Made by a program: the position numbers and the translations under genes. Below, piece by piece: positions 34,472-47,432 of a stretch of 64,000 nt of DNA. Position 1 is the first letter of the stretch; every line of letters begins with the position of its first letter. This DNA comes from Symsagittifera roscoffensis (Eukaryota > Xenacoelomorpha > Acoela > Convolutidae), in the NCBI RefSeq assembly GCF_963678635.1, contig NC_087063.1, positions 75,599,617 through 75,663,616 of the forward strand, read 5' to 3'. Below the pieces are notes generated by a model. It saw only the letters and a program-made list of their open reading frames with translations, did not search any database and was not told the origin of the DNA.

Positions 34472-35125
34472 TGCTAATTACTTTTATACAATGAGATCGG
34501 CTTTAGACCAAGAACCTTCGTGTTCTTTTCAACCACTTTCATCAACATAATGCTTCCTGTCATAATAAAAAATATCATTGCCCCAAAAACTTAATTTTAT
34601 TACTTTTTCATCGCAAGTAATCCAAAAATATATCCAAATGAACTAAAGTTAATTCAGATGGTTGGCTCAGAAGTTCGGCCTGCCACAGATACAATGGAAA
34701 ATTTCTTGCTCCGTTTTTTTTTTCAAGCCAAAAATGTTTCGAGAAATCACGTTCGATTTCAATATTGTAAATTCAATACAGAAACTTTTCCTATTTCTGC
34801 TAAATACTTTTATACAATGAGATCGGCTTTAGACCAAGAGCCTTCGTGTTCTTTTCAACCACTTTCATCAACATAATGCTTCCTGTCATAAAAAAAATAT
34901 CATTGCACAAAAACTTAATTTTATTACTTTTTCATCGCAAGTAATCCAAAAATATATCCAAATGAACTAAAGTTAACTCAGATGGTTGGCTCAGAAGTTC
35001 GGCCTGCCACAGATACAATGGAAAATTTCTTGCTCCGTTTTTTTTTCAGCCAAAAAAGTTTCGAGAAATCAAGTTCGATTTCAATATTGTAAATTCAATA
35101 CAGAAACTTTTTCTATTTCTGCAGT
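34472..35125. repeat. 326-bp near-identical tandem duplication
   Basis: Two copies in direct order; the landmark ATGAGATCGGCTTTAGACC is at 34491 and 34817. Shared sequence runs through CACTTTCATCAACATAATGC, TTTTTCATCGCAAGTAATCC and TTGGCTCAGAAGTTCGGCCT to AATTCAATACAGAAACTTTT. Only a few differences separate the copies, so the event is recent. Confidence 0.93.
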
Positions 35126-35787
35126 TTTTCTCTTGGTGTCGACTTTTCTTATCCTTTCCAATTTGGATTTTAACTTTTTTCTTTCTCGTTTGTGTCTAAC
35201 TCTAGCTGCATCTTTTGTAATACTGTCCTGGCAGCCAGACTTCAATCTACTTGAACTGAATTTGAACTCACTGTCTCGAGGTAAATTCTTCCGCAGCTAC
35301 TAGTTTTTTTTGCTACAATTGTCCCATAGAAGCTTCCTTCATCCTTTGTTCACTAAACAGGCCCTCTTTGAGTTCGTCTCGGACAAAGCTTCTTCGTGCA
35401 TAGGATGCTTAACGTCAGCTACCGCGTCCCCGAACGGGAAATCTCAGACTTCAAATATCCTTCCAGATTGCAGAATAAAAATGCAGGCCAAACCTACTCT
35501 ATTTATTATCGTGGCAAAATGAACAAGCTAATCTATGCAACAGTTTAGAAATACAGTGTGCTGAAAAAAAAGCTTTCCAAAGGCCTTACAAGCAAAGTTG
35601 ATAGGCCATAAGTTTTGAACACACAAAGTATTAATTTTAATTTTTGAAATTGCCCGAAATTTTTAGTTGTTAGAACTTTTTATTCAATTTAAACTCAATA
35701 GGTGAAACAACGTGAACCCTCGTTTCGAACAAAGTACGAAGATAGTAACTATTGAAAGTTTTAGGCATGCAAATTGAATAAACTTTT

Positions 35788-36010
35788 ACCCGGGTCGAGA
35801 TCCCGCTCAAAAACCGCTCAAGATACGAGCGGTTTGAGCGGTTTTCCAGCAAGATTTGAGCGGTTTGAGCGGTTTGGGCGGTTTTTTTGGAAAAACCGTT
35901 CAAACCGCTCAAATCTTGCTTTAAAAACCGCTCATTTCTTGCGGTGATTTTTGAACGGTTTTTCAAGCAAGATTTGAGCGGTTCTTAAGCGGTTTATGAG
36001 CGGTCTTATA
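35788..36010. repeat. Inverted repeat of GAGCGGTTT units with a CCCGGG start
   Basis: It begins ACCCGGGTCGAGATCCC, like the CCGGG-element terminus. It continues with many TTGAGCGGTTT / AAACCGCTCAA units. The arm GCAAGATTTGAGCGGTTTGA near 35851 pairs with TCAAACCGCTCAAATCTTGC near 35901, giving a ~27-bp stem with one mismatch and a short G/T-rich loop. A strong hairpin is expected in single-stranded form. Confidence 0.8.
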
Positions 36011-36189
36011 AAGAAAACCGATTAAAACCAACAAAAAGGCCTGGAAAGGTAATGTGTAGCTAAGATGAAGTTGAAATACTATCTACAATTTAAAAAAGTG
36101 CTTAACCGTTCTCAACTCAAGCAAGATTTTTTTCGATGTCTTGACCAAAAACAATGTGACCGACTTTTTTCAAATGCTCGAGCAAAATA

Positions 36190-36431
36190 ACCACTGGAAA
36201 ATATGTAAGCATGTGTATGTATATATGTATGTATATATGTATGTATGTATGCATGTATAAATGTAAGTATAATTGTATCTACGTATGTATGTATGTATGT
36301 ATGTATGTATGTATGTATGTATGTATGTATGTATGTATGTATGTATGTATGTATGTATGTATGTATGTATGTATGTATGTGTGTATAGATGTATGTACGT
36401 GTCTTTGTATATATCTATGTATGTACGTATG

Positions 36432-36465
<34 letters not shown>

Positions 36466-36735
36466 TGTATGTATGTATGTATGTATGTATGTATGTATGT
36501 ATGTATGTATGTATGTATGTATGTGTGTATGTATGTATGTATGTATGTATGTATGTATGTATGTATGTATGTATGTATGTATGTATGTATGTATGTATGT
36601 ATGTATGTAGGTATGTATGTATGTATGTATGTATGTATGTATGTATGTATGTATATATGTATGTATGCAAGTATGTATGTATGTATGTATGTATGTATGT
36701 ATGTATGTATGTATGTATGTATGTATGTATGTAGT
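36190..36735. repeat. (ATGT)n tetranucleotide microsatellite
   Basis: About 130 copies of ATGT with scattered variants (GTGT, ATAT, ATGC). It is open in all frames in both directions, giving long Met-Tyr-Val-Cys or Thr-Tyr-Ile-His repeats that are not genes. Confidence 0.98.
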
Positions 36736-39100
36736 AACGCAGCAACATATGCTAATTGCCAAATCGATGCAGCAAAATGGCTCCAAATACCACAAGGCTG
36801 CTCGTATCACGGCAAAACCCCGAATGTCCGACTGCAATTTATGATCTATGGATCGCTGTTCCCTTTACAAAAATCGATGAATTTTTCAAAAAAAAGGACA
36901 ATTTAAAAAAAAAATTGGAGATTTTTTGAAAAACAACAATCCACACGCCATAAAAAGTACAACCTGATAAATTTCGCTCCTAGTAACAAGTCAATTTTGG
37001 CAATTAAGCTTGCTTCAACCAATTTGGAATGATTTCTAAGACGGATTAATTTTTAAAATTATGGAGCCGGTTCAAAACAAGTATATAAAATATCCTATTA
37101 TATTCTTGATAAACTAGCTCTATAAAATTCTTAGAACTAATCAATCATGATCCATAGCCAACGCTTACAAAAATTTGTACAGTTTCAGCCAGAACAGAAC
37201 AAATATAATTTAGCAAACAATTCGTTCTTCTTTACAATAGTTCTCAATATCTTACCTCGCAAAAGCCAGTATACACTAGATCTGTTGAAACTAGGAGTTA
37301 TAAGAGTAAGAGTAAGATCGGTATTAGATGAAAAAATTGCACGAATATATCCGGCCAAAAAGGTGTACCTTATCTGAAAAAGCTCTATGAACGAGCCATA
37401 CCGGACTTAAACTCATCTGGTGCAACCAAGAATCTCGAGCAGACCTCTTCAACTTTAGATTTAGCGAATATAAAAAGTAATAAGGTCAAAAAACACATTA
37501 CAAAGTGTTAAATGACATTGAAAACTTAATTAGCTTACCTGCACGTCACAATAAGTCTAAGCAATTCAAACGAGTAATCAAGCTCACAGCAGGTCACAAC
37601 CTAAACAGCAGATCGAGTTTCTACATCGCGAAACGAAAAAGCAGACTGCAACGATTATTTCTCTATAAGATCATCAATGCAGTACTTTTTCATTCACAAA
37701 TTTGAATTACAGTACTTGGAGCAGTATGATTCATTCCAAAGCTATATATCTCTCATTGATGTATAAATAATAATTATATAAATACCAAACCAATTCAGAT
37801 CAGTAGTTTATTCAAACTATAAAAACATTATAATTTTAGGTTAGTTACTAAGTCTATTTAAATTAGTTTTAAGAAAAGTTTAGAAAGCTACTTGCTGCTC
37901 GAGAGTTTCTGTTTTCTTTGACTATGCTTCTTTCTCTCTTCAAAGCCTATAGCATAAAACATAGCATTTACGTTCTTCATAAAATTTAACGCATAATCAC
38001 TCAAGAAATTAATCTCATTTCAATTTCAAATTCTAACATTTTCTTAAACAATTTGTTGGTAATTCAAAGCTTGTCAAGGCCTATCCTTGATTTAACTCAA
38101 CCTACAAATTTCAACCAGATCGTCAAAGCTATCCTTGTATCTTTAAAGTTTTAACTTAATTTCAATTTCAAATTATTTAAATATTTGACCAACAATTAAG
38201 CGATTCTGGGATCAATTAAGCTATTTTGTTTTCCCACCTCTTGATACTAGTCTCTAACGACCACAAATGTTGATTCTTTCTCAAACCCTTACAAACGACC
38301 CAAGACAAAATGAAAACTCTCCAAAAACTAACCAATTTAGTTTGTGAAGAAAAACTGTGTAGAATTTCGGTTACTCATTCTTCACCTGAGCCCTTCCTCT
38401 TAATTGACCCGAGCTAAAACATAAATACTCTTATTATACCTGAACTTTGTGGTTTGGTTTACTATTCTCAGACCCATGATCACAAATCGAAACCCCAATT
38501 AAGTAAGGTTAAGTTTTTCTGAATGTAACTTAATCATCGAGAAAGTATAAAATCATTCTAACGAATTGATATATATCTCTCCAACCTGTCTATTCACGAC
38601 AACCTATCACCAGGATTAGGATAAACTCATGAAAATTGTAAGTACTAATAGTTTTGCAACTTACATCTAACACTTGGATTTTGCAACCATCACTTTAACA
38701 CTTATGTTAAGAGATAAATTAGGAAACATACACAAAAATACTCCATAAATGCTTAATTAAGACGAAAAATACGATCTTGTAATTACACTACATAAACGAA
38801 AGATGGGATAAATAAGACCAACAAAGCAAACAAAAAACAAATATTGAAATCAACATTTTCCAGAACACGAAACGCAGTTTCGGTATCTGACTCAATTACA
38901 ATACAAAAACTTACAATATCAAAACAGAATCTTCGAGATTTAAAAGACGAAAAAAGTAAACCAGAAGACAATCGGAGACTTTTTCCGTATCAAAAGTCAT
39001 AACAACATTATTAATAAAAAGCATACGCAGAGCAAAAACCTCATATTTTCACAAACCACCATACGATTGGAATCAACCAATACGACATGAAAGCCACACG
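36736..39100. other. AT-rich DNA, perhaps leader of the Ty3-like relic
   Basis: Short open frames at 37147-37377 and 37505-37705 are not recognisable. A TATA-like TATAAATACC lies at about 37782. I could not find an LTR pair for the element that follows. Confidence 0.4.
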
Positions 39101-39159
39101 TTAACTGTAATTCCGCACAAAAAAGATTAAATACGACAATCATTGATGAATCTATCCTC

Positions 39160-42100
39160 CTTTTTGTTATTAACCCTCAAAGCGATCCCGCTAGAGGACA
39201 AGTAAAATTTTGTCATAATCTAATTTTAAATTTATTCTAAAAAGGAAAAAGTCCATGAAAACAAGAATTTTTCGAAGTAAAAATCAGAAGACAAGATCTT
39301 CATTACTATCTACCAGGCATCAGTAAAATTACTTCACATAACGGTTTTTTTACCATTGAAATCCTACCACCACAATCATCACACCAAACATCCCATCGAA
39401 TACAAACAGTTGATGTTGAAAGATATTTCTCAAAAGTTTTCATAGAATATAAAAAGAATATTCAACACCACAGTTCACAAAAGCAAACTCAGTTTTCATA
39501 GATGATGTTTTTTCCTTCGTTTTTATTATTTTTTTTAATAGAAACAAATGAAACATTTTATGTACCTCCACCACAAACATCTCGACACGCATTAGTAAGA
39601 CGTGAAATTAATCTTTTTTCACAATTTTAGACTCAACTCGTGAAACACTCACTGACATTGGAAGATCCCAAATAATTAAAATTGACCAACAAAGAAACCT
39701 AGCATGGTTCATCATAAATTATTTCAACAAAATTTAAATCTATTTTCACGAGCAAGAAAAAATTTACGACCGCAAATAAACGACAAAACAATAATCGCAG
39801 TTGAAACAAACTATGTGTGGGAGCTCAAATGGTCTCACATCTTTTTCTTTAGTATAGCAAATGACATCTCGAGCGCATAATTTGCAGCCCTTTTGGTGTA
39901 CACATAGACTACTTAAGAGTAACTCCACTCACATCTGATACCACACCTTTGAATTATAACGCAATGTTTAATGATAGAACAAACCACAACAGTTTAAATT
40001 CAACGTTTGTAAACACACAAGAAACCCTAAAAATTTTTAGAAACATAACACAACAAGATCTCGAAAACCCTAAGCCTTTTGCAAATGAAGAAATAATTTA
40101 AACACTATCTACAATGACACAACAAATATCTCAAGTATACATCCGATAATTACAACAACACACAAAAAACACTATACTTTTTCCACCAGCACAATTACAA
40201 TCATCGGTGAAACCATCAGTCGTTCCAAAGTACTCGCATGTAGTTTATCAATTAATTAGACCAATAACTAAAATTCGACCACCTAAAAGACATAAACACA
40301 CAAACGGGAAAAAATTGTGATTTTTTCATTAATAATAACATTAGTAATCCAAAAGCACGACCATTCTATATAGCACAAAATCAATTTTAAAAAAAATTTA
40401 TACGCAACAGGTAGTACCAAAAATCATTATCTCAAATTGTAAATTTTAAACATAAAACGAAATTTCAGAGAGACCGCAACAAAACAAAATTAACTCGAAT
40501 AATACCATATTATAAGAAGCCAACCACATTACACTGAGGATGAAGGTTACTTCCATCAAAGCCAACAACAGTATAATACTAATACAGAACCATTGGAAAT
40601 ATATAGATCAAGCAGATATTATTTTTAAACCAGAAACTTTTGAACCTTTTATGAACATCCAACAACCAAGAAAAACACAACAACAACCTTCTCTGAAATA
40701 AAATCTTGCCCACCTAGTAATAACATGCAGACACAATATCATACAAATACTCAAAGCTACTAACCCAAATCTATGAAAAAATGAAATTTCGTTACCTAAT
40801 TATTCACAACAACATGAAATAATAAAAAGAAATCAGCTCACAAATTTTACACAAATATCAAATACAGCAGAATGACCCTAAGCGATGATGAATCCATTTT
40901 GCATGGATGTATCTTCTATAACATCTAATAAGCCACTTATGGTGTTTACAGGAACCAATCCTGAATATTCAGTAGAAGACTATTTCAATGCTGTCACATG
41001 ATTTTTAATTATAGGCCCAGAAACTGATAATACACCACGTCACCGAAACTGGATTTATAGGCGCACAGGACTGATACAAACTACACACGACGGCGCAGCC
41101 CAAAATTGGTTTTCAGTTTTACCCGTAAAAAATAAATCCGATTGGAAACCATTTACTCAAGAATTTTCTAACAATTTGACTCTGAACGAATCAAAACAAC
41201 ATCAAAGAAATTTATGCAACGAAACTAATAGACTCCCGAATGAAACTTAAAACAACTCGCGGTAAAAGTCGAAACTCTAGTACGAAAAGCTTACTCCTTC
41301 AACATGCTTAATTTTTCTTACATGACTACAAAAAAAAACAAATAAGACAGAATTTCTAATTATGACCTCAACGCCACAATTAAGAAAAATAGCAATAAAA
41401 AAGTTAGCATCACATCCATCATCAATTCGAGAACCCGATATAGATTTCCGCAAACCTGTAGACTAAATAGAACAAGCTGAAATCACAATGAAAATAGAGG
41501 AAATAGAAAACTGAAAACTTTTTTATGTAAAGGTTATCCAAACAACAACGTCACATGTAAATAACATCCAAGACTGCGACAACGATTTAGCCAAAAATCT
41601 TACCAAACTTCTGAATATATATATGAAAAGAACCAAAATTTGAAATAGAAAACCTTCATTGAAATCATTTGGCAACTATTGATTCGAATTTCTTGGCAAC
41701 TCATTTGGCAACTATTCAAAATTCCAATTGATTCGAATTTTTATCAGAATGACAATCCTAACTCAACCTTCAAGGATCATAAACTGATCAAGAAAACAAC
41801 ATGAATCACGCCCCTAATTGAACCGAAAATCACTCAAAAATGAATAACCTATACCTAAACACAACAAATAAAATATCCCCAACTAAAGAAGAAATTCGGA
41901 CAATCCCACTCATTTTAGAAAGACCAACAAACAAACAATTCTAACCACTAGACCTTGAAATAGATTTCTTAATCACTTCCGGAGCAGAATCAACCATCAT
42001 TAATTTCCCTACATTGAATGAGTTCCTGAATCTAAACTTAACAACTTGCCCTTCTAAAAACTAAAGTAAACTAGCCACAGCACACGGCACAAGCTGAAAA

Positions 42101-42850
42101 AACTATGAAAAGATTCAAGTATAACTTATACCAAATCGAACAAGGAAACAAAATAAACTTTTACCAAAACCCTTTAAGCAAATGTTTCATATAACAGATA
42201 TTAAACACAATATAGTCGGAGTACCACTCAAAAGAAATTATATTTTAACAATAAGCGTTCTATATAGCAAATTATAAATTAAAGATAAATACACAAGAAA
42301 AAAATAATTAATCTCTATTATTTTTTCAACAACTAAAAAATCAACCCCCATAATTTTCTAAGTTTTAACCTACCTTTTATCATCAAAGGAAACATTAAAA
42401 ACCACTAACGAGACATGCATACGATTTTTCCATCAATCAAGTTCATCATTTTGATAACGTTCAGAATACTCAAAAACTATATATGTCTGACCTTGAATTC
42501 AGACCCATTCACAAATTTTTTAGCATAACAATCAATTTCATCAACAAAGTACATTAAATACACAATAACAGATACATTAGCACTACAAGAAAATTACGTT
42601 TCTTTTAAGACTATTTGGATATTGCTAAGCAAATGCAAAAAAAAAGATTTCGCACACTCGGACAGTTCCAAGTGCACGAGAGCGGGAATAATTTTCCTCT
42701 TTCCAAGTGAGTGTGTCTATTCTAATACAGTCAGAGAGTTCTTCTTCTACGTATTCACGGGTTGCCCGAGCTTTCCTACTAAAAAAAATCAAGCCAACCA
42801 CACAACCAAATTAAAAATCGAAAAAAAATTGTTCCGGTACTTTTGATGAA
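39160..42850 (+). pseudogene. Eroded Ty3/gypsy-like gag and protease region
   Basis: Plus-strand fragments in broken frames show a Gag: VFTGTNPEYSVEDYFNAVT and IYRRTGLIQTTHDGAAQNW (about 40945-41115), NWFSVLPVKNKSDW, and TPQLRKIAIKKLASHPSS (about 41370). Further on (41890-42240) is a protease-like part, LDLEIDFLITSGAESTI, where the catalytic Asp-Ser/Thr-Gly reads Thr-Ser-Gly, followed by FHITDIKHNIVGVPL. Upstream, FYVPPPQTSRHALVRREI (about 39552) may be an N-terminal Gag piece. Stops occur every few dozen codons, so the element is long dead. RT and integrase are missing. It is clearly different from the minus-strand giant element. Confidence 0.65.
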
Positions 42851-44396
42851 ACCGATTTAGAATTTAAAGTTGATCGCGAATATCCAGGTTAATTGATCAA
42901 ATTACTCCAAATATGCACACCGAAGGTGTTCGACCGTCTATTTCAATTTTTAAAGAAGAATTTAATATAGTCAAATTACCTCAGAGGGTCCCTTTGAATT
43001 TCATTAAGGAGGGTTTTTAAGGGGTTTAAGTCACTTCCGTGGGTTACTTCGGAGTTTACCTTCTGTAACAGTCGCCTACTTCGGTCACATATGAGGCTTA
43101 AGAAAAATAGGCCCTATAACCATTGGCTCAAGAGTCAGGGACACTATCTCTTGTGTTTTTCTACCTCAAAAATGGTCGGAGCCAATTCGGTTCGCTTGCG
43201 ACATGAGACTAGAACCCGTTACAGCTTAAAGGCCACTACCAAAATATCCCCCCACTCTAGAAAATAAGAACGTTCCCATACTTAGGTCTCGAGATACCCA
43301 AAATACTGGAACGCCGTTAAAAACAGGATCGGAACAATCCGTTCAGTTATTTTTTATTAGACAGTGGAACTTTGATCCATTTCAGATGGATCAACCTAAA
43401 AGTCGCCTTATCTCAACATAACAATCATAAAACACACTCGAGAAAACTAAATTTAGAACTCACATGTCGACACACTCGAGAATAGGGAGTAATTAAATTG
43501 ATGAGCAACTCGAGTAATAAATAAAATAACTTGAGAAGTTCATTACTAATCAGTTTTAAAAAAGGAAATAAGTTTTGACTCTAGACTTGAAGTTTTAGTC
43601 TGAACCATTGGGACACTCCAGCTGTCCACCTTTCCGTTGAAGGTTCACTCTAGTTCAGTTCGAATAATTGTACTCTTCTCTCGCGATTATCTCGTCTCCT
43701 ATTTCAGGATAAGACGGCTCTACTCGTGTCTTATTTTGTATCTGGAAATTGCGAATAGCAATTTCCTGCTGTTTTCATAAGTACTTTCCCGCAATTGTAA
43801 ATTCGGTCGTTCTGATTTCTTATTTTATGTTTTCAGTTGTCGCGAGAAAACTGAGCATGACAGGCTTCATTCGAAATTTTGAAAAATAAAACTTCACTCG
43901 AAAATCACGTATATTCGTGTCTCTCAAGGTCAAACTTCCAGATATGACCGACTGGCACATACTCCCCGGACTCAAGATCGATGTCCTCATCGCGTGCTGC
44001 CTCTGTCAATGAATCCCCAGATACCCGAGTGTCACTAAAGATACAGTGCCAGTGGTCATTTACAGAAGTTTGCAGCAGACTTAAGTTTATCTACATCCCA
44101 AAATTCACGACCATATAAAATTTTCACTCTATCGCTAAACAGCAATCAAAATCTGCACACACCTGCACCTGTGAATTCTCGCTTTTTAAGCTAGTAATTT
44201 AAAATTTCTTTTGTCCTATTCAATCAGGAAATTGTCATGCAGCATTTTGATTTATATAATAGATATAGCATGTTAATAACAATATCTCATTTGTTAAAAT
44301 TTCTTTTTGGTGAACCCAGATTTCATCCGAGTTCACCCTCGAGCCCCCTCCCTCTCAAGACACAAGACTCTAGAATTCCCTTTTTAAGCCACCGGC
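42851..44396. other. Non-coding region downstream of the giant element, possible LTR remnants
   Basis: No open frame of note. It is less AT-rich than the region before. It lies where a 3' LTR of the minus-strand element would be expected, but with no matching sequence in the window I cannot define one. Confidence 0.35.
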
Positions 44397-47300
44397 TCAC
44401 CTTGTGTTCTTCGCCTTCGAGGTACCAGACCCAGATACATTTGACACCGTGATCTGCTTCAATAGTGCCTCTTCATCATCGGAGCTGATCACAATCTCCT
44501 CCCAAGCCTTCAGCTGTTCATAGGATCGCATCCACTCCCTTTGCTCCTGCAATCTCTTCGCTTGATTCGGCAAACTCTTCACCTTCGACTCTCGGTTCAA
44601 ACAGAAGGAATTGTGAAGACTCAAGCTTACATTCTTCGCCAGATCTTCCTCTAGTATCGACTCCCTCGCTCTAGTGTTGTTTCTGGATATTCTACCCACT
44701 CTTTTCCACCCCGTCGTGATCGCATTTCGATGGGTCAGCAGAGCTCTCTTGAAGGCCTCTGGTCCTATCTCAGCCTGGAACTGTCGATATTCCTTTTGAT
44801 GTTTCCTCATATGATCCTTCGTTACCATGTATAACCAGGACGTTAACGTCGCACGAAACCAAGGAAAGAACCTTAAGCGGCTCCACACGTGTCTGACTTC
44901 CATTGGTATGGCAAACACCTTGCATGCGGTCTCGAACAACTCAAGTCTCCTGCTGTAATCTATCGCGTGAATCGACTCTGCCGTTGGCGTCTTCGATTCC
45001 CGATACATTGCTATATTTTCTTCAATCCATCGTAGAGCCAGCATCGTGCTCACCACCAAGATGGTCACCTTTTGCTGATGATCGGGCAGTCCCAACGACC
45101 TGATTTCCTCCACATCCTAGATCAGGCAGAGATTGGCGTGGTCTGGGTACCACACTGTTTGCGCCAGACAGTGGCATGGACAATCCCCATGTGTGAGGTC
45201 GATGCTCCTAAGATTGCGTTCTCCCGAGGCTTCTAGGAGAGGCTCAAGTTCCATCATTTTCTCGTGTTTCGCGTCGATCTCTTCCAGGTTTGGAGCACCA
45301 ACCATGGGTTTCCCGATCACGTTTTGTCTCTCGTGGTCACTTGTGTTTTCGCCCTCCAAACCCAGAAGTTCTTCACCCCAGATTTCACTCAAGTCGTCCT
45401 TCTGTTCTTTCGGCACTGTCCCTCGGATCTTTCTCAACAGCTTGTGTGAATGATGCGACATCCGAGCCAGTCTTACGCATTTGGGCACTGAGAAGGCTTC
45501 GTCTATCAATACCCTTTGGCTGGATACTTCCACCATCGCCATATGTAATGGATAGTGGCTGCCATATAGGTTGGCCATCACTGACCCCACTAAGGACTTC
45601 GCATTTAGAGGCAGACCATAGGCTTCGCTCATGGGAAATCCCATCTCTGCTTCAAGTCCAACCTTTCAACTCTTGATGTGTTTCTGGGTCACTTGCAACA
45701 CCCCGGGCCATGACTCCACGCTCAACGCGGTCACCAAGTGGTGTTCTGACTCTAGCCTCTCCAGTGACTGGAGACTGCACATTCTTGAGAAGAATCCCAG
45801 AGCTGTTGCTAGGTTCACCGTGGTACTCGCGTAACACTCAGCCACTATCTGAATTTCACTCTTCTCCCTTTCGGTAATGTCTTCAAACCAGGTGACTAGG
45901 TCTTCTTTCTGGAAAGACTGTATCCTGACGCATGATCGTCCATCGCAGGTGTGCTCGCCATTCCCACACGTCGAATCAAGACAACTGCCCGGCTCCATTT
46001 TCTTCACCGACCCTAATCCACTCGTCACAGCACTTGACTCCTTCACCTGAGGCAGGATCAGTCTATGCACTATACTCAATGTCGCCAAATCTTCATCCTC
46101 TGTCGGTGCTAGTCTCACTCGCTCCGTGACTTCCTCGATCAGGCTCGCATGGGGATGTGGACACCAGGAGGGCCTCAGCAATTTCCACGCCACTCCCAGA
46201 TTCGTGGCCAACATGCCGTTCCCGTTACCCATCTTTAGTTCGACTCTTTTACTTGAGCGCGGCACACTTATTACTTCTGGTGTCTTCTCGAGAATCAAAC
46301 CTAGGCTAGGTCTCTCTCTCTCTACAGTGTCTATCTCCACTATCTTCTCTGTCTAGAAGTTCAGCAGCTCCGCCACCTCGTAGTTTCTGTGGGCGCCTCC
46401 GGCTTCCGAGTCCAAGAAAGGGTTGTATGCCATCCCCATCACTCCAGACACATACTGGTACTCTCCCTTTTTGTTGGGTTTCAAGTACTCCCCTGACGAA
46501 GCCAAGTTACGGTGTACGTCGTGTTTCTCCTCGAACTTCTTGTTGTAGAATCTCCGTATCTCATCTAACTTCCTGTGGCTCTCTAGAGACTGCCTAGAAC
46601 CATCCTCTTTTTCTATCCCAGTACTCTGGTACACGTTCAAGATAACTGCTGAGACTCTCCTTTCCACCGTCTTGCTTCCGATTGCTCTTTGGTGACATGC
46701 CAGGATGGTACTATCAGTCATCATCGACATTATCCACCTCAAGAAACAGATAGCATCTTTCCTCCTTGCCAGACTCAAGCCTGAGTTATCCCTAGCAACA
46801 TGTTGCATCAGCACTTGATACAAATCTAGATTGTTGCCTCCCAATTTCAAATTATCATACGACGTCAGTGTCTCTAACTCTATTCCCACCACGCTCCACG
46901 CGAACATCAGTTGTCCTGCGGTTCTAATGAAGGGATTCGCCATCAACGGCGATGCCGATGAGGATGTTCTCATCGCTTCTTCAAAATGATCCCTCAACAA
47001 GTTCCGCCAAGTTCTCTTCAGTTGGCTCCCCAATTCCAGTTTGTTGATGTCAGCTTTCTGCTGGGTAGCCCAGTTGCGTCGTTTGCGTGACAATCCACTG
47101 TCGAGCTTCTTCAGGCAGTCTTCCAATTCCTGCAAGGTTTCCAGGGCCACCCACCACTGTCGGGAGGTGTTCCTCGTTTTATTCTTCTCAAGAGGATCGC
47201 TAGCCACTTGCTTCTCAGTGGCCTGATGTTCATTTGAGACCCATTCTTTGCCCACGTCCACCTCCCATGTCTGCCCGCTCGTCGAACCTCGTCTCATTTT

Positions 47301-47432
47301 TGTCTTCTGAGGCTTGAAGTTTTCTTCCGTTGTTGAGCCGGTGGGGATCTCCATCTCTCTTTCTACGTCGAGCAGTTTCCTTGGTTCGTAGCAACTCTTG
47401 TAGGCTGCTGTCTTCCATCGTGCCAGAACCAT
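44397..47432 (-). pseudogene. Block B, C-terminal part, one frame with three internal stops
   Basis: Frames 46353-47432, 45666-46340, 45117-45644 and 44397-45113 lie in the same reading frame, separated only by single stop codons: TAG at 46353, TGA at 45666, TAG at 45117. Together they would make about 1010 residues ending at TGA 44397. The sequence is mixed, with Arg/Lys/Glu-rich stretches (SRKRRNWATQQKADINKLE) and a Cys cluster CLDSTCGNGEHTCDGRSC. I recognise no domain. The retained frame across three stops argues for recent nonsense mutations (or readthrough) rather than separate genes. Confidence 0.6.

Noticed and set aside
36170-36906. Long open frames on both strands across the tetranucleotide tract
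   Set aside because: They are forced by the ATGT repeat, which has no stop codon in most frames; products are simple MYVC or TYIH repeats.
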